A DNA stretch of 64,000 nucleotides from Thiotrichales bacterium 19S9-11 (GCA_021713395.1 JAKJJT010000003.1:156393-220392); one strand, 5' to 3'. Counted from the first letter of the stretch, positions 1 to 11,601 are shown. Notes: a model not told the origin generated them from the sequence alone. Program-made: numbers and translations.

Positions 1-389
1 CCATAAGCCTTTGCCAAAACGTTATGCACACCAATCACTTCAAATACTGCACGCATTGCACCACCTGCAATAATACCCGTACCTTTAGATGCTGGTTGCA
101 TATAAACCTTAGATGCACCGTGCTTTGCTTTAATCGGATACCATAATGTATCACCATTTAAGCCAATTTCAATCATATTTCGACGTGCGTTTTCCATTGC
201 TTTTTGGATAGCGACAGGCACTTCACGAGACTTACCACGGCCGATACCAATTTTACCTTTACCATCACCAACAACAGTCAAAGCAGCAAAACTAAAAATA
301 CGTCCACCTTTAACTGTCTTAGCATGACGGTTGACGGTTACTAATTTCTCAATCAATCCGTCAGTTTTTTGTGCTGTTGTATTGTTCAT
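1..389 (-). CDS. rpsE: 30S ribosomal protein S5, 3' end cut by window
   Basis: Only the first 129 residues are inside the window; the gene runs off the left edge. The minus-strand reading starts at the ATG at 389 and shows the S5 double-stranded-RNA-binding fold signature ([20 protein letters not shown]) followed by the [16 protein letters not shown] segment. S5 sits in the 30S body and takes part in decoding accuracy. It lies 19 bases downstream of rplR, the standard spc-operon order. The identification is secure; the missing part is the C-terminal domain. Confidence 0.97.
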   Translation of the reverse strand, partial: MNNTTAQKTDGLIEKLVTVNRHAKTVKGGRIFSFAALTVVGDGKGKIGIGRGKSREVPVAIQKAMENARRNMIEIGLNGDTLWYPIKAKHGASKVYMQPASKGTGIIAGGAMRAVFEVIGVHNVLAKAY

Positions 390-408
390 ATTCGCCTAAA
401 CCTTATTT

Positions 409-765
409 TTAAAATTTCAAACCATGTTTTCTTGCACTATCGGCAAGCGCTTTAACACGGCCATGATATTTAAAACCAGAGCGGTCAAAAGCGACTTCTG
501 TGATGCCTTTTTCAACTGCACGCTTAGCAATATGTTCACCAACGATAGCTGAAGCATTCACATTGCCTGTGTAATCACAAGCAGAGCGTATATCTTTTTC
601 TAACGTTGATGCTGCCGCAACAACAGTTGTGCCATCACCTGAAATAATTTGTGCATACGTATGACGCGGTGTACGATGAACACACAAACGCACTTGTTCT
701 AATTCTCTCATTTTAATACGTACACGTTTTGCGCGACGTAAACGAGCTTGCTTCTTCTTATCCAT
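409..765 (-). CDS. rplR: 50S ribosomal protein L18
   Basis: 118 residues, the normal bacterial length. L18 binds 5S rRNA in the central protuberance together with L5 and L25. The basic N-terminus ([20 protein letters not shown]) is followed by the conserved [16 protein letters not shown] core and the C-terminal [20 protein letters not shown] segment, all typical of the family. It lies between rplF (11 bases upstream) and rpsE (19 bases downstream) as in other spc operons. Confidence 0.98.
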   Translation of the reverse strand: MDKKKQARLRRAKRVRIKMRELEQVRLCVHRTPRHTYAQIISGDGTTVVAAASTLEKDIRSACDYTGNVNASAIVGEHIAKRAVEKGITEVAFDRSGFKYHGRVKALADSARKHGLKF

Positions 766-776
766 CGTTAACTCAC

Positions 777-1310
777 TTATTTTTTCTTAGCTTCTTTGGT
801 AACAATTCTTTCATCTGCATAGCGAACACCTTTGCCTTTGTATGGCTCTGGTGGTCGATAGCCTCTGATATTAGCAGCAACTTCGCCCAATAATTGTTTA
901 TCTGCACTTTTCAAAACAATTTCAGTTTGAGACGGCGTTTCAACTGTTACTCCTTCAGGCAGTGAGTGACTAACTGGATGTGAAAAACCCAATGTCAAAT
1001 TAATCATTTTACCTTGTGCCTTTGCGCGATATCCGACACCAACTAATTGTAACTTCTTCTCAAAGCCTTGGCTTACACCAATGACCATGTTGTTTAGAAG
1101 TGCGCGCGCAGTGCCTGATTGAGTTTTAGCTTCTTTACTGCTATCCACTGCTTCAACCTGGATCTGATTGTCACTTTCAACGATACGAACCAATGGGTTA
1201 AAGGTACGTGACAAAACACCTTGTGCGCCTTTTACGGTAATATCGTTCTCTTTTATTTCAACAGTTGTCCCTGTTGGAATAGAAACCGGTCTTCTAGCGA
1301 TTCTAGACAT
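777..1310 (-). CDS. rplF: 50S ribosomal protein L6
   Basis: 177 residues when started at the ATG at 1310 ([12 protein letters not shown]). The open frame extends 11 codons further upstream, but L6 proteins begin at this methionine, and the longer start would run into the end of rpsH. The two repeated L6 domains are visible, with the diagnostic C-terminal [19 protein letters not shown], where E. coli has a similar PPEPYKGKG motif. L6 binds 23S rRNA near the factor-binding site. Spacing to rplR is 11 bases. Confidence 0.98.
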   Translation of the reverse strand: MSRIARRPVSIPTGTTVEIKENDITVKGAQGVLSRTFNPLVRIVESDNQIQVEAVDSSKEAKTQSGTARALLNNMVIGVSQGFEKKLQLVGVGYRAKAQGKMINLTLGFSHPVSHSLPEGVTVETPSQTEIVLKSADKQLLGEVAANIRGYRPPEPYKGKGVRYADERIVTKEAKKK

Positions 1311-1327
1311 TTTAATTAATCTCCCAA

Positions 1328-1720
1328 TTATGCTACATAGCAAATAACTTCGCCACCTAAGCCTAAACGACGAGCTTCTCTATCACTCATGACGCCTTTA
1401 GATGTTGAAACAACTGCCACACCTAATCCGCCATAGACTTTTGGCAGCTCATTTGCTGCCTTGTAGATACGAAGACCTGGACGGCTAACTCTCTTTAACA
1501 GCTCAATCACAGGCTCACCATGATGATATTTTAATGTAATTGAAATACTGCCATGGCCTTCTTCATTTAATTCTGCATCACGAATAAAACCTTCAGACTT
1601 CAACAAACCAGCTAATGCCATTTTATGTTTAGAAGCAGGAACTGAAACTTTTTTCTTACCAGCAGCCTGCGCATTATTAATACGCGTTAACATATCTGCT
1701 ACAGGGTCTTGCATACTCAT
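1328..1720 (-). CDS. rpsH: 30S ribosomal protein S8
   Basis: 130 residues, the usual length. S8 binds helix 21 of 16S rRNA and in E. coli also represses spc-operon translation. The N-terminus ([15 protein letters not shown]) and the C-terminal [20 protein letters not shown] are family hallmarks. Start: ATG at 1720 has AGAGGA about 8 bases upstream; a second ATG two codons in gives the alternative MQDPVAD start. Whether S8 autoregulation exists here cannot be read from the sequence alone. Confidence 0.98.
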   Translation of the reverse strand: MSMQDPVADMLTRINNAQAAGKKKVSVPASKHKMALAGLLKSEGFIRDAELNEEGHGSISITLKYHHGEPVIELLKRVSRPGLRIYKAANELPKVYGGLGVAVVSTSKGVMSDREARRLGLGGEVICYVA

Positions 1721-1740
1721 AATATAATTCCTCTTTAACG

Positions 1741-2046
1741 TTACCAGCTTGCCTTTTTAAGGCCTGGAATATCACCAACCATTGCATGTTCGCGAAACTT
1801 ATTGCGGCCTAAATCAACCTTACGATAAACCCCATGAGGCCTACCTGTTAACCCACAACGACGCTGAACTCGACTAGCTGATGAATTACGTGACATTTTT
1901 TGCAGTTTAACCTGCGCTTCCCATTTCTCTTCATCTGAAGCATTTGGGCTTTTAATAATTGCTCTTAACTCACTACGCTTTTGACCATAACGAGCCACTA
2001 GGCGTATTTTTTTCTTTTCACGTTCTATCATAGACGCTTTTGCCAT
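1741..2046 (-). CDS. rpsN: 30S ribosomal protein S14
   Basis: 101 residues, the long zinc-free form of S14: the short zinc-binding form has about 61 residues and four cysteines, while here only one cysteine is present ([15 protein letters not shown]). The C-terminal [17 protein letters not shown] is the standard ending. S14 belongs to the 30S head. It is placed between rplE and rpsH with gaps of 14 and 20 bases. Confidence 0.98.
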   Translation of the reverse strand: MAKASMIEREKKKIRLVARYGQKRSELRAIIKSPNASDEEKWEAQVKLQKMSRNSSASRVQRRCGLTGRPHGVYRKVDLGRNKFREHAMVGDIPGLKKASW

Positions 2047-2060
2047 TACAAGTTCTCCTA

Positions 2061-2600
2061 TTATGATTTCAGCGGGAAGTTAAATGCTTCAAGCAGTGCA
2101 CGACCCTCTTCATCAGTTGTTGCTGATGTTGTAATCGTAATATCCAAACCGCGTATTGTATCAATTTTATCATAATCAATTTCAGGAAAAGCAATCTGCT
2201 CATGCATACCCATGCTATAATTACCACTTCCATCAAATGACTTATTATTTAATCCACGAAAATCTCGAATACGTGGAATTGCAACAGCAATTAGGCGATC
2301 AAGAAACTCATACATACGTTCACCACGTAATGTTACTTTACATCCAATCGGCCAACCGTCACGAATTTTAAAGCCTGCAATTGATTTACGTGACTTAGTA
2401 ACAATTGGCTTTTGACCGGCAATCGCTTGTAAATCTCTTACTGCATGCTCCATCACTTTCTTATCACGTGTTGCTTCACCAACACCCATATTCAAAGTAA
2501 TCTTTTTCACTTTCGGCACTTGCATTACATTCGCATAGCCAAACTTATCTTTTAAAGCCGGCACAATCTCTTGACGATACTTATCTTTTAATCTAATCAT
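2061..2600 (-). CDS. rplE: 50S ribosomal protein L5
   Basis: 179 residues, normal length. L5 binds 5S rRNA in the central protuberance. Recognised by [11 protein letters not shown], the [20 protein letters not shown] segment, MYEFLDRLI and the C-terminal [18 protein letters not shown]. Gap to rplX is 10 bases and to rpsN 14 bases. In E. coli the S8 repressor site lies at the start of this gene; no equivalent was demonstrated here. Confidence 0.98.
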   Translation of the reverse strand: MIRLKDKYRQEIVPALKDKFGYANVMQVPKVKKITLNMGVGEATRDKKVMEHAVRDLQAIAGQKPIVTKSRKSIAGFKIRDGWPIGCKVTLRGERMYEFLDRLIAVAIPRIRDFRGLNNKSFDGSGNYSMGMHEQIAFPEIDYDKIDTIRGLDITITTSATTDEEGRALLEAFNFPLKS

Positions 2601-2610
2601 TGCAATGCCC

Positions 2611-2931
2611 TTAAATATCTACCAGTTCGCCATTAGACTTAAAAAAGCGAACTTTTTTACCATCATCTAATGTTTTAAAGCCCACACGATCTGCTTTCTG
2701 TGTCTGCGGATTTAATAAGGCAACATTTGAAACATGGATTGAAGCTTCTTTTTCAACAATACCACCTTCAATATTACGTTGTGGGTTTGGTTTAGTATGC
2801 TTTTTAACTAAATTAACACCTTCAACAACAACGCGGTTTTCTTTTAACAACATGCGTAAAACTGTACCACGAGCACCTTTATTTTTCCCTGCAATCACAA
2901 TTACTTGATCACCAGATTTAATCTTACTCAT
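2611..2931 (-). CDS. rplX: 50S ribosomal protein L24
   Basis: 106 residues with an N-terminal KOW motif ([19 protein letters not shown]) and the conserved [19 protein letters not shown] segment. L24 is an assembly initiator that binds the 5' end of 23S rRNA. It follows rplN by 19 bases and precedes rplE by 10 bases, as expected in a spc operon. Confidence 0.98.
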   Translation of the reverse strand: MSKIKSGDQVIVIAGKNKGARGTVLRMLLKENRVVVEGVNLVKKHTKPNPQRNIEGGIVEKEASIHVSNVALLNPQTQKADRVGFKTLDDGKKVRFFKSNGELVDI

Positions 2932-2950
2932 TTTTCCTATTCCTCCACTC

Positions 2951-3319
2951 TTAGAGCACTTCAGGAGCCAATGAGACGATCTTCATAAATTGCTCTGTAC
3001 GTAGCTCACGTGTTACAGGGCCAAAAATACGAGTACCAATTGGCTGTAAATTTGTATTTAACAATACGGCTGCATTACTATCAAAACGTATTACCGAACC
3101 ATCACGACGACGCACACCTTTTCTAGTTCTCACCACAACGGCATCATATACATCGCCTTTTTTTGCACGACCACGAGGGATCGCTTCTTTGACGGACACT
3201 TTAATCACATCACCAATCGATGCATAACGACGATGTGATCCGCCAAGTACCTTAATGCACTCTACTCTACGAGCTCCGCTGTTATCAGCAACTGTAAGCT
3301 CTGTTTGCATCTGAATCAT
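2951..3319 (-). CDS. rplN: 50S ribosomal protein L14
   Basis: 122 residues, exactly the common length. Starts [17 protein letters not shown] and contains [23 protein letters not shown] sequence and the C-terminal PVTRELR segment. L14 lies at the subunit interface. It is the first gene of the spc unit: a 92-base spacer with a promoter-like site separates it from rpsQ. A good ribosome-binding site (GGAG) lies about 10 bases before the ATG. Confidence 0.98.
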   Translation of the reverse strand: MIQMQTELTVADNSGARRVECIKVLGGSHRRYASIGDVIKVSVKEAIPRGRAKKGDVYDAVVVRTRKGVRRRDGSVIRFDSNAAVLLNTNLQPIGTRIFGPVTRELRTEQFMKIVSLAPEVL

Positions 3320-3376
3320 TGTTTAAATCTCCAAAAAAACAAAAAACTTTACTATATTAAAACGCAACGACGCGTT

Positions 3377-3405
3377 ATTATACCAGGACTCAAAAAAAAC
3401 ACAAA
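3377..3405 (-). promoter_or_regulatory. Probable spc-operon promoter between rpsQ and rplN
   Basis: In the 92-base spacer the minus strand has a perfect -10 box TATAAT (3382 to 3377) preceded by TGG, an extended -10. A weak -35 (TTTGTG, 3405-3400) lies 17 bases upstream. The discriminator reads AACGCG. E. coli has its spc promoter in this same spacer. An AACGC/GCGTT inverted repeat follows directly (about 3361-3376) and could be a leader hairpin or a weak S10-operon terminator. Motif match only; no start site was measured. Confidence 0.6.
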
Positions 3406-3411
3406 TGCATT

Positions 3412-3669
3412 TTATTTAGCACGTTCAACGATATCAACCAATCGCCATTTTTTTGTTTTAGAGTATGGTTTTGTTTCTGTTATTGTTACTGTATCACCCT
3501 TATTTGCTGAATTTTCTTCATCATGCACATGATACTTTGTTGATTTTTTTACAAACTTACCATACACCGGGTGCTTCACTCGACGCTCAACAAGCACAGT
3601 GACTGTTTTATCCATTGCATCACTGACAACTTGCCCCATTTGCGTTCTAATTTTTGTTATAGCGTTCAT
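3412..3669 (-). CDS. rpsQ: 30S ribosomal protein S17
   Basis: 85 residues, OB-fold protein that binds 16S rRNA near the 5' domain. Recognised by [20 protein letters not shown] and [19 protein letters not shown]. It is the last gene of the S10 unit, 14 bases after rpmC, and is followed by the promoter-bearing spacer before rplN. Confidence 0.98.
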   Translation of the reverse strand: MNAITKIRTQMGQVVSDAMDKTVTVLVERRVKHPVYGKFVKKSTKYHVHDEENSANKGDTVTITETKPYSKTKKWRLVDIVERAK

Positions 3670-3683
3670 AACTATTTACCTAC

Positions 3684-3875
3684 CTAGACTGTTTCTTTTT
3701 CAGTTATTAATGTATTAACACGAGCCACGTTACGACGAACTTGCGTTAATAAATGTTTTTTAGTCAATTGGCCGGTCCCTTTTTGCATACGCAAATTGAA
3801 CTGCTCTTGCAAAAGCTCAAGCTTATAAGCTCGTAGCTCTTGAATTGTTTTTTCTTTTAATTCACTTACTTTCAT
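3684..3875 (-). CDS. rpmC: 50S ribosomal protein L29
   Basis: 63 residues from the ATG at 3875; a GTG codon one position earlier is a less likely start. The ATG shares one base with the rplP stop (TGATG), which supports translational coupling. The sequence is the usual two-helix hairpin ([40 protein letters not shown]). L29 sits beside the polypeptide exit tunnel. Confidence 0.97.
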   Translation of the reverse strand: MKVSELKEKTIQELRAYKLELLQEQFNLRMQKGTGQLTKKHLLTQVRRNVARVNTLITEKETV

Positions 3876-4288
3876 CACATCACCGTTTTATTTACAAAGG
3901 TTGTAGAAACCGGTAGTTTAGCAGCTGCCAGTCTAAATGCTTCTCTTGCAATCTCTTCACTAACACCTTCTAATTCATAAAGAACTCTGCCTGGTTGAAT
4001 TTGAGCAACCCAATACTCAACAGATCCTTTACCACTACCCATACGAACACCCAACGGCTTATTAGTTATCGGCTTATCTGGAAAAATTCTAATCCAAATT
4101 TTACCACCACGACGGATGTAACGATTAATTGCACGACGCGCTGCTTCGATTTGACGAGAAGTAATTCGACCTCTTGTTGTTGCTTTAAGACCAAAACTAC
4201 CGAAGCTAACTTTCTCGCCTCGAGTAGCCATCCCGCGGTTACGCAGCTTCATCTGCTTGCGAAATTTTGTACGCTTTGGTTGTAACAT
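3875..4288 (-). CDS. rplP: 50S ribosomal protein L16
   Basis: 137 residues, normal length. Recognised by [19 protein letters not shown], the central [17 protein letters not shown] and the [19 protein letters not shown] segment. L16 lies near the peptidyl-transferase centre and A-site tRNA. Its ATG overlaps the rpsC stop by one base (TAATG) and its stop overlaps the rpmC start, so rpsC-rplP-rpmC is a tightly coupled trio. Confidence 0.98.
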   Translation of the reverse strand: MLQPKRTKFRKQMKLRNRGMATRGEKVSFGSFGLKATTRGRITSRQIEAARRAINRYIRRGGKIWIRIFPDKPITNKPLGVRMGSGKGSVEYWVAQIQPGRVLYELEGVSEEIAREAFRLAAAKLPVSTTFVNKTVM

Positions 4289-4992
4289 TAGTTAGCTCCT
4301 CTTCTACGTCTTTTAGGCGCTGCTTGCTTTTCTGCCTGCTCTTTTTTCTGTGCTTGACGCTCACTTGGCAATACTTCACCTTTAAAGATCCAAACTTTAA
4401 CACCAATAATACCATAAGTTGTTAAAGCTTCTGATGTTGAATAATCAATATCAGCTCTAAATGTATGCAATGGCACACGACCTTCACGCGCCCACTCTGA
4501 ACGAGCAATTTCTGCACCACCTAAACGACCACTGACACTAACTTTAACACCCTCTGCACCGGCTTTCATAGCAGATTGAACCGCACGCTTCATTGCACGT
4601 CTAAACATAACTCGTTTTTCAAGCTGTTGAGCAATACCATCAGCAACAAGTTGAGCATCTAGTTCAGGTTTTTTAATTTCTTCAATATTTACTTGAACCG
4701 GAACACCCATCATTTTATTAAGGTCTGCACGTAATACTTCTACATCTTCACCTTTTTTACCGATAACAATTCCAGGGCGAGCAGTAAATAAGGTAACCTT
4801 AGCATTTTGAGCTGGTCTTTCAATTTGCACCTTTGATAAGGCTGCATGCTTTAATTTTTTATGCAAATATTCACGCACTTCAATATCTTGATGTAATTTT
4901 TGTGCATAATCCTTACCATCTGCATACCAAACTGAACGCCAATCTTTAATATACCCTAAACGAATCCCAGTTGGATGTACTTTCTGACCCAT
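4288..4992 (-). CDS. rpsC: 30S ribosomal protein S3
   Basis: 234 residues. The N-terminus [18 protein letters not shown] and the KH-domain GxxG region ([16 protein letters not shown]) are diagnostic, as is the C-terminal [16 protein letters not shown]. The tail is very basic ([12 protein letters not shown]). S3 lies at the mRNA entry channel and has mRNA helicase function with S4 and S5. Three bases separate it from rplV. Confidence 0.98.
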   Translation of the reverse strand: MGQKVHPTGIRLGYIKDWRSVWYADGKDYAQKLHQDIEVREYLHKKLKHAALSKVQIERPAQNAKVTLFTARPGIVIGKKGEDVEVLRADLNKMMGVPVQVNIEEIKKPELDAQLVADGIAQQLEKRVMFRRAMKRAVQSAMKAGAEGVKVSVSGRLGGAEIARSEWAREGRVPLHTFRADIDYSTSEALTTYGIIGVKVWIFKGEVLPSERQAQKKEQAEKQAAPKRRRRGAN

Positions 4993-4995
4993 AAT

Positions 4996-5337
4996 TTACG
5001 CCCCTTCTCTTTCTTTGACTTTCACTGTAATGTGAGAAGTTCTTTTAAGAATTTGATTGCCGCGACCTTTTGCACGAGCACGATAGCGCTTCATTGTTGG
5101 CCCTTCATCCACATAAACTGAGGATACGTACAATTCATCAATATCAAGTCCATCATTATGTTCAGCATTTGCAATCGCTGAAACCAACACACCCTTAATC
5201 AATTGGGCTGCTTTTTTCGGACTAAATGTTAACAAATTCATCGCTTTATCAACCGGCATACCGCGAACTTGATCTGCAACGAGGCGACATTTCTGCGCAG
5301 AAATACGCGCATATCTTAATTGAGCTGGTATTTCCAT
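4996..5337 (-). CDS. rplV: 50S ribosomal protein L22
   Basis: 113 residues. L22 lines the exit tunnel with a long beta-hairpin. The signature [19 protein letters not shown] near the C-terminus is the hairpin tip and is intact, as are [17 protein letters not shown] and NAEHNDGLD. It sits between rpsS (5 bases upstream) and rpsC (3 bases downstream). Confidence 0.98.
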   Translation of the reverse strand: MEIPAQLRYARISAQKCRLVADQVRGMPVDKAMNLLTFSPKKAAQLIKGVLVSAIANAEHNDGLDIDELYVSSVYVDEGPTMKRYRARAKGRGNQILKRTSHITVKVKEREGA

Positions 5338-5342
5338 TTCAT

Positions 5343-5618
5343 CTACCTCTTCGATTTCTTATCAGCTGCATGCCCACGATAAGTACGTGTAACAGCAAAC
5401 TCACCAAGCTTATGACCAATCATGTTTTCAGAAACAAAAACTGGCACATGCTGCTTACCATTATGAACAGCAATTGTTAAACCAATCATATCAGGAACAA
5501 TCATCGAACGACGAGACCAGGTTTTAATTGGCTTTTTGCTGCTTTCTTCTTGTGCTTTAAGCACTTTTTCTAACAAACTATGGTCTATAAATGGACCTTT
5601 TTTTAACGAACGTGGCAC
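5343..5618 (-). CDS. rpsS: 30S ribosomal protein S19
   Basis: 91 residues, standard length. Begins [19 protein letters not shown] and has the [15 protein letters not shown] and [18 protein letters not shown] motifs of the family. S19 is in the 30S head near the A-site finger. Gap to rplB is 18 bases and to rplV 5 bases. Confidence 0.98.
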   Translation of the reverse strand: MPRSLKKGPFIDHSLLEKVLKAQEESSKKPIKTWSRRSMIVPDMIGLTIAVHNGKQHVPVFVSENMIGHKLGEFAVTRTYRGHAADKKSKR

Positions 5619-5636
5619 AACTTAATACCTCTTTAG

Positions 5637-6467
5637 TTACTTACGACGTTGACGACGCTGCATAATCAGCTTATCTGTACGTTTATTATGGCGTGTTTTA
5701 TAACCTTTTGTTGGCATACCCCAAGGCGTGACAGGATGACGTCCACCTGAAGTTTTACCTTCACCACCACCATGCGGATGATCAACAGGGTTCATAGCAA
5801 CACCACGAACAGTTGGGCGAACGCCCCTCCAACGCTTAGCACCTGCCTTACCCAGTGACCTTAGACTATGTTCAGAGTTAGAAACTTCGCCAATAACTGC
5901 ACGACAAGTTACTAATACTTTACGTGTTTCACCTGAACGCAATCTAATAATTGCATAGGTTGAGTCTTTGCCAACCAATTGAGCTGATGTTCCAGCGCTA
6001 CGCACGATTTGCGCACCTTTACCTGGCTTAAGCTCAATACAGTGAATAACTGTACCAACCGGAATATTTCTAATTGGCAAGCAATTACCAGCTTTAATTG
6101 GCGCATTAGCACCTGATACAATTTTATCTCCAGACTTCAAACCTTTAGGCGCAATCACATAACTACGCTCACCGTCTGCATACACAACCAAAGCTAGGTG
6201 TGCACTACGATTTGGATCATACTCCAAACGCTCAACCTTACCAACAACATCATCTTTGTTGCGTTTAAAATCAACAATTCGGTAATGCTGCTTATGTCCG
6301 CCACCGTGATGACGAACTGTTATACGGCCACGATTATTGCGACCTGCTGTTTTTGACTTTTTAGCCAACAAACCACGAAACGGCTTTCCTTTATGAAGCT
6401 CAGTGTTTTTCACCTGAACAACAAAGCGACGTCCGGCAGATGTTGGTTTTGCTTTTACAATTGCCAT
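5637..6467 (-). CDS. rplB: 50S ribosomal protein L2
   Basis: 276 residues from the ATG at 6467 ([14 protein letters not shown]); the open frame continues five codons upstream but family members start here. The most conserved stretch, [20 protein letters not shown], holds the histidine important for peptidyl-transferase activity and is intact. L2 binds domain IV of 23S rRNA and bridges the subunits. It lies between rplW and rpsS in canonical order. Confidence 0.98.
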   Translation of the reverse strand: MAIVKAKPTSAGRRFVVQVKNTELHKGKPFRGLLAKKSKTAGRNNRGRITVRHHGGGHKQHYRIVDFKRNKDDVVGKVERLEYDPNRSAHLALVVYADGERSYVIAPKGLKSGDKIVSGANAPIKAGNCLPIRNIPVGTVIHCIELKPGKGAQIVRSAGTSAQLVGKDSTYAIIRLRSGETRKVLVTCRAVIGEVSNSEHSLRSLGKAGAKRWRGVRPTVRGVAMNPVDHPHGGGEGKTSGGRHPVTPWGMPTKGYKTRHNKRTDKLIMQRRQRRK

Positions 6468-6485
6468 AATCTCAAACCTCACCTA

Positions 6486-6782
6486 TTATTCAGCATTCAT
6501 AAAGTTAATATCAAAGCCTTCTTGCAATGTAACGTAGGCTTTTTTCCAATCTTTAGTTCGACCAGTAATACGGCCAAAGCGACGAGGCTTACCTTTAACA
6601 TTAACTGTTTTTACACCGTCAACTTTAACTTCAAACAACTGCTCTACTGCTTTCTTAATCTCAAGCTTATTTGCATTCGTTGACACCTTAAAGACAATCT
6701 TACGGCCTTCGTCAGCACTCTCAAATGCTTTATCTGATACGTGAGGACCAAGAATTACTTGATATAGTCTTTCCTGATTCAT
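6486..6782 (-). CDS. rplW: 50S ribosomal protein L23
   Basis: 98 residues. L23 surrounds the exit tunnel and is the docking site for trigger factor and SRP. The HVSDKAF start region, the [19 protein letters not shown] loop and the C-terminal [11 protein letters not shown] are typical. The start overlaps the rplD stop by four bases (ATGA), so the two are probably translationally coupled. Confidence 0.97.
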   Translation of the reverse strand: MNQERLYQVILGPHVSDKAFESADEGRKIVFKVSTNANKLEIKKAVEQLFEVKVDGVKTVNVKGKPRRFGRITGRTKDWKKAYVTLQEGFDINFMNAE

Positions 6783-7402
6783 GACAATTGCTCCTGTACT
6801 TCTTTAATCGCCGCTTCAGTGAAAACGACCTGTTTAAAGACAATCAGACTAGCAGGATCAATCATTACCGCATCACAGACAGCAACATTTTTTAAGTTGC
6901 GTGATGCCAGATATAAATTTTCACTTAACTGACCGTCACCGACGACAATTAACACATCATTTAAATTTGCTTTTTTAAGTTTTTCAGCTAGTAGCTTAGT
7001 CTTAGGCGCTTCAACATCAAACGCATCAACAATACTTAAACGGTCCTGACGAACAAGCTCAGACAAAATAGAGCGAATTGCTCCGCGATACATTTTTCTG
7101 TTAACTTTTTGATCATAGCTTCTAGGCTTAGCTGCAAAAGTTACGCCACCAGAGCGCCAAATAGGACTTCTAATTGTACCTGCTCGAGCACGACCCGTAC
7201 CTTTTTGTTTCCAAGGCTTTTTACCACCACCTCTAACTTCAGAGCGTGTTTTTTGAGCCTTTGAACCTTGACGTGCACCAGCCATGTAAGAAACAACAAC
7301 TTGATGAACCAATGCTTCATTATATTCTTTAGCAAATACCGCTTCTGAAACAGTCAATGGAGACTCTGAACCGGTGTCTAATGCTTTAATTTGCAATTCC
7401 AC
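6779..7402 (-). CDS. rplD: 50S ribosomal protein L4
   Basis: 207 residues. The extended loop that reaches the exit tunnel is visible ([18 protein letters not shown], then [12 protein letters not shown]). In E. coli L4 also represses the S10 operon by binding the leader RNA before rpsJ. Here the most leader-like spacer is before rplC instead (8067-8178), so any feedback would differ in layout. Gap to rplC is 13 bases; it overlaps rplW by four bases. Confidence 0.98.
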   Translation of the reverse strand: MELQIKALDTGSESPLTVSEAVFAKEYNEALVHQVVVSYMAGARQGSKAQKTRSEVRGGGKKPWKQKGTGRARAGTIRSPIWRSGGVTFAAKPRSYDQKVNRKMYRGAIRSILSELVRQDRLSIVDAFDVEAPKTKLLAEKLKKANLNDVLIVVGDGQLSENLYLASRNLKNVAVCDAVMIDPASLIVFKQVVFTEAAIKEVQEQLS

Positions 7403-7415
7403 GTTCTATTACTCC

Positions 7416-8066
7416 CTACTTCACTGCTTTAACGGCAGGTTGAATAATAACATCAGCGTTCTCATGACCTGGAACACCACCTTTAACTAAAATAACACCC
7501 ATCTCAGCATCAACACGAACAACTTCAAGATTCTGAACTGTGCGTCTTACATTGCCCATTTGGCCTGCCATTTTTTTATTCTTAAATGTACGACCCGGCG
7601 TTTGGTTTTGACCTGTAGAGCCGTGCGCACGGTGTGCTAATGAATTACCATGAGTTGCATCTTGCATACTAAAGTTATGACGTTTAACTGGGCCTTGAAA
7701 ACCCTTACCTTTAGTGATACCAATTACATCAACGATTTGACCCGCTTCAAACAAAGTTGCATCATATTTATGACCAACTGCAACTTCAGCAAATTGCTCT
7801 TCAGCCAGATCAACTGAGAACTCCCAAAGACCACGACCAGGCTCAACTTTTGCTTTAGCAAAGTGACCTGATACAGCCTTCGTCACACGAGAACGTTTTT
7901 TAGTCCCCGTAGTTACCTGTATAGCAGAATAACCATCTGTTTCAGCTGTCTTAATTTGCGTAACGATGTTCGGCTCAACCTGTATTACACTTACTGGTGT
8001 TGTTTCACCGTCTTCATCGAAAACACGCGTCATGCCGCATTTGCGACCTACTAGACCTAATGTCAT
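7416..8066 (-). CDS. rplC: 50S ribosomal protein L3
   Basis: 216 residues. L3 is an early assembly protein whose loop ([17 protein letters not shown], then [20 protein letters not shown]) reaches the peptidyl-transferase centre; the glutamine that is methylated by PrmB in E. coli lies in this region. The ribosome-binding site AAGGAAA lies about 8 bases before the ATG. It is preceded by an unusual 112-base structured spacer after rpsJ. Confidence 0.98.
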   Translation of the reverse strand: MTLGLVGRKCGMTRVFDEDGETTPVSVIQVEPNIVTQIKTAETDGYSAIQVTTGTKKRSRVTKAVSGHFAKAKVEPGRGLWEFSVDLAEEQFAEVAVGHKYDATLFEAGQIVDVIGITKGKGFQGPVKRHNFSMQDATHGNSLAHRAHGSTGQNQTPGRTFKNKKMAGQMGNVRRTVQNLEVVRVDAEMGVILVKGGVPGHENADVIIQPAVKAVK

Positions 8067-8178
8067 AGCTGTTTTCCTTAAATTTTTTATTATTTAATGC
8101 TCATCGATTACGATTGATCGATGCGACATTTAACACTATAAACAAAAAATAGTCAAGCTCATTTGAGCTTAGCTATCA
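8067..8178 (-). promoter_or_regulatory. Structured spacer with promoter-like site before rplC
   Basis: This is the longest gap inside the ribosomal block. On the minus strand, just after the rpsJ stop, a perfect hairpin AAGCTC/GAGCTT (8170-8155) is followed by a T-rich run, like a weak terminator. Overlapping it is a promoter-like pair, TTGACT (8156-8151) and TTAAAT (8133-8128), 17 bases apart. A second inverted repeat CATCGAT/ATCGATG (8123-8102, 8-base loop) would lie at the 5' end of such a transcript. Motif reading only; it may terminate the str transcript and restart the S10 one. Confidence 0.45.
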
Positions 8179-8499
8179 TTAGCTAACGCTAATTTGAACA
8201 TCAACACCAGCAGCCAAGTCCAGCTTCATTAAAGCATCAACGGTTTTATCTGTTGGATCTACGATATCTAATAAGCGTTTATGTGTTCTAATTTCATACT
8301 GATCACGCGCATCTTTATTAACATGCGGAGAGATCAATACTGTAAAGCGTTCTTTACGAGTTGGCAATGGAATAGGCCCCTTAACATGAGCTCCTGTCCT
8401 CTTTGCTGTCTCAACAATCTCTTTCGTTGAAGCATCAATCAAACTATGATCAAATGACTTCAGGCGTATTCTAATTTTTTGATTATTTAACTTCGCCAT
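8179..8499 (-). CDS. rpsJ: 30S ribosomal protein S10 (NusE)
   Basis: 106 residues, about three longer than the usual 103 because of the N-terminus ([18 protein letters not shown]). Core motifs [23 protein letters not shown] and [12 protein letters not shown] are intact. S10 is in the 30S head and also acts as NusE in antitermination. It follows fusA by only 12 bases, so it reads as part of the str operon; the S10 set proper starts after a 112-base spacer. Confidence 0.98.
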   Translation of the reverse strand: MAKLNNQKIRIRLKSFDHSLIDASTKEIVETAKRTGAHVKGPIPLPTRKERFTVLISPHVNKDARDQYEIRTHKRLLDIVDPTDKTVDALMKLDLAAGVDVQISVS

Positions 8500-8511
8500 A
8501 TCTTATCAACC

Positions 8512-10608
8512 TTATGCGTTTCTTTTCTTAATAACATCTTGTGCAATATTATCAGGCACTTCAGAGTACTTTTCAAATTCCATTGATGATGAAGCACGAC
8601 CTTGGCTTAATGAACGCAAATGCGTTACATAACCAAACATTTCTGCTAGTGGAACTTCAGCGCGAACAACTTTACCTGCTGGCGAGTCATCCATACCTTG
8701 AATAATACCTCGACGACGGTTTAAGTCGCCAATAACATCACCCATATAGTCTTCAGGTGTTACTACTTCAACTTTCATCACTGGCTCTAATAATACTGGC
8801 GATGCTTTTAACGCACCGGACTTAAAGCCCATTGACCCTGCAATCTTAAATGCCATTTCTGATGAATCAACGTCATGGTATGAACCATCATATAACGTTA
8901 CTTGAACATCAATAACAGGATAGCCTGCAACCACACCATTTTGCATTTGCTCTTGAATACCTTTATCAACTGCTGGAATATATTCTTTTGGAACAACACC
9001 ACCAACAATTTTATTGATAAACTCATAGCCTTCACCAAGCTTACGTGGCTCAATTTTAAGCCATACATGACCATACTGTCCACGACCACCAGATTGGCGC
9101 ACAAACTTACCTTCTTCCTCAACTGAAGAGCGAATTGTTTCACGATAAGCTACTTGCGGATTACCCACATTTGCTTCAACATTAAACTCACGCTTCATAC
9201 GGTCAACAAGAATTTCCAAATGAAGCTCACCCATGCCTGAAATAATCGTTTGACCTGACTCTTCATCTGTTTGCACTCTAAACGATGGATCTTCTGCTGC
9301 TAGACGACCTAGCGCCAAAGACATTTTCTCTTGGTCTGGCTTACTCTTTGGCTCAACAGCAACCGAGATAACTGGCTCAGGGAATTCCATACGCTCTAAT
9401 GTTATATGATTATTTAAATCACATAACGTATCACCTGTTGTGACTTGTTTAAGGCCAATACACGCTGCGATATCACCCGCACGCACTTCTTTAATTTCTT
9501 CACGAGATTTTGCATGCATTTGAACCAAACGACCAATTCTTTCTTTTTTACCCTTAACTGGGTTATAAACTGAGTCGCCAGAGCTTAAGACACCCGAGTA
9601 AACTCGAACAAATGTTAAATTTCCAACAAATGGATCATTGGCGATTTTAAACGCTAGCGCAGAGAAAGGCTCTTCATCAGAGGAAGAACGCGATGCTTCT
9701 TCGCCATTTTCTAATTCACCTTTAATTGCTGGCACTTCATCAGGTGCTGGCAAATACTCAACAACTGCATCTAATACCGCTTGAACACCTTTATTCTTAA
9801 ATGCACTACCACAATAAGCTAGTACAATTTCATTTGCTAATACCTGTTGACGTAAGCCTTGCTTAATTTCTTCTTCACTAAGCTCACCTTCTTCTAAGTA
9901 TTTTTCCATTAACTCTTCATTTGCTTCAGCAGCACTTTCAAGCATCTGCTCACGAAGCTCTTCTGCTCTTGGCAGTAAATTTTCTGGAATATCTTGAAGA
10001 TCATAGGTCAAACCTTGGTCACTTTCATTCCAAAGAATTGCTTTCATACGCATTAAATCAATAACGCCTTTAAACTCATCTTCAGCACCAATATTTAACT
10101 GCATTGGTACAACACGAGCCTTTAAACGCTCATGGATTTGATCAACAACTCGCTCAAAATCAGCACCTGCTCTATCCATCTTATTAACAAAGACAATACG
10201 CGGCACTTGGTACTTATTTGCTTGTCGCCAAACCGTTTCACTTTGAGGCTCAACACCAGATGAACCACAAAAAACAACGACAGCACCATCTAATACACGA
10301 AGCGAACGCTCAACTTCAATGGTAAAATCAACGTGTCCCGGGGTGTCAATAATATTAATACGATGCTCATCAAATTGACGATCCATTCCTTTCCAGAAGA
10401 CTGTTGTTGCAGCAGATGTGATTGTAATTCCACGCTCTTGCTCTTGCTCCATCCAGTCCATCACAGCAGCACCTTCATGAACTTCACCAATCTTATGGGT
10501 GACGCCTGTATAGAATAAAACTCGCTCAGTTGTTGTGGTTTTACCCGCATCCACGTGAGCACAAATACCGATATTACGATATTTACGAATTGGCGTTTTA
10601 CGTGCCAT
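8512..10608 (-). CDS. fusA: Elongation factor G
   Basis: 698 residues, normal length. EF-G catalyses GTP-dependent translocation and ribosome recycling. The GTPase motifs are complete: P-loop AHVDAGKT (residues 17-24), the switch [10 protein letters not shown], and NKMD; the C-terminal domains IV and V follow, with [15 protein letters not shown] and [18 protein letters not shown]. It lies 32 bases after rpsG. A tuf gene, present after fusA in E. coli, is missing here; rpsJ follows directly. Confidence 0.99.
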   Translation of the reverse strand: MARKTPIRKYRNIGICAHVDAGKTTTTERVLFYTGVTHKIGEVHEGAAVMDWMEQEQERGITITSAATTVFWKGMDRQFDEHRINIIDTPGHVDFTIEVERSLRVLDGAVVVFCGSSGVEPQSETVWRQANKYQVPRIVFVNKMDRAGADFERVVDQIHERLKARVVPMQLNIGAEDEFKGVIDLMRMKAILWNESDQGLTYDLQDIPENLLPRAEELREQMLESAAEANEELMEKYLEEGELSEEEIKQGLRQQVLANEIVLAYCGSAFKNKGVQAVLDAVVEYLPAPDEVPAIKGELENGEEASRSSSDEEPFSALAFKIANDPFVGNLTFVRVYSGVLSSGDSVYNPVKGKKERIGRLVQMHAKSREEIKEVRAGDIAACIGLKQVTTGDTLCDLNNHITLERMEFPEPVISVAVEPKSKPDQEKMSLALGRLAAEDPSFRVQTDEESGQTIISGMGELHLEILVDRMKREFNVEANVGNPQVAYRETIRSSVEEEGKFVRQSGGRGQYGHVWLKIEPRKLGEGYEFINKIVGGVVPKEYIPAVDKGIQEQMQNGVVAGYPVIDVQVTLYDGSYHDVDSSEMAFKIAGSMGFKSGALKASPVLLEPVMKVEVVTPEDYMGDVIGDLNRRRGIIQGMDDSPAGKVVRAEVPLAEMFGYVTHLRSLSQGRASSSMEFEKYSEVPDNIAQDVIKKRNA

Positions 10609-10640
10609 GGTTAATTCCTCTTAACTTTATTAAACCACTA

Positions 10641-11135
<495 letters not shown>

Positions 11136-11141
11136 TTAAAC

Positions 11142-11516
11142 TTAGGACTTAGGACGCTTAGTTCCATACTTAGAACGACCATTCTTACGATCATTAACCC
11201 CTGATGTATCTAAACTACCACGAACGGTATGATAACGAACACCTGGCAAGTCCTTAACACGACCACCTCTAATTAATACAACAGAGTGCTCTTGAAGGTT
11301 ATGTCCTTCACCACCAATATAACTACTAACTTCAAAACCACTAGTTAAACGAACACGCGCAACTTTTCTTAAGGCTGAGTTTGGTTTTTTAGGGGTTGTG
11401 GTATAAACACGAGTACAAACACCACGTCTTTGAGGGCATGCTTTTAATGCAGGCACTTTTGACTTTGCTGTTTTTTGCTGGCGCGGTTTGCGCACTAGCT
11501 GATTGATTGTTGCCAT
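11142..11516 (-). CDS. rpsL: 30S ribosomal protein S12
   Basis: 124 residues. S12 controls decoding accuracy and is the streptomycin-resistance target. The two key loops are present: [18 protein letters not shown] (the lysine here corresponds to the sensitive wild-type K42) and [16 protein letters not shown] (K87 region with the DLPGVRYH motif). The C-terminal [11 protein letters not shown] is standard. First gene of the str operon. Confidence 0.98.
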   Translation of the reverse strand: MATINQLVRKPRQQKTAKSKVPALKACPQRRGVCTRVYTTTPKKPNSALRKVARVRLTSGFEVSSYIGGEGHNLQEHSVVLIRGGRVKDLPGVRYHTVRGSLDTSGVNDRKNGRSKYGTKRPKS

Positions 11517-11601
11517 TTACGACTCCACTTTTGTTTACTATTATTCAACATCTTTATAAATCGTTTTATCTACTAATTTCAAAACACAACTTACAAAATG
11601 A

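Noticed and set aside
2156..2371. Open frame of 71 codons on the plus strand inside rplE
   Set aside because: It is antisense to a highly conserved ribosomal gene, has an odd composition rich in His and Tyr, and no ribosome-binding site.
3995..4285. Plus-strand open frame inside rplP
   Set aside because: Shadow frame opposite a conserved gene with Thr/Ser-rich low-complexity translation.
5912..6121. Second minus-strand frame inside rplB
   Set aside because: Wholly contained in L2 in another frame; no motif.
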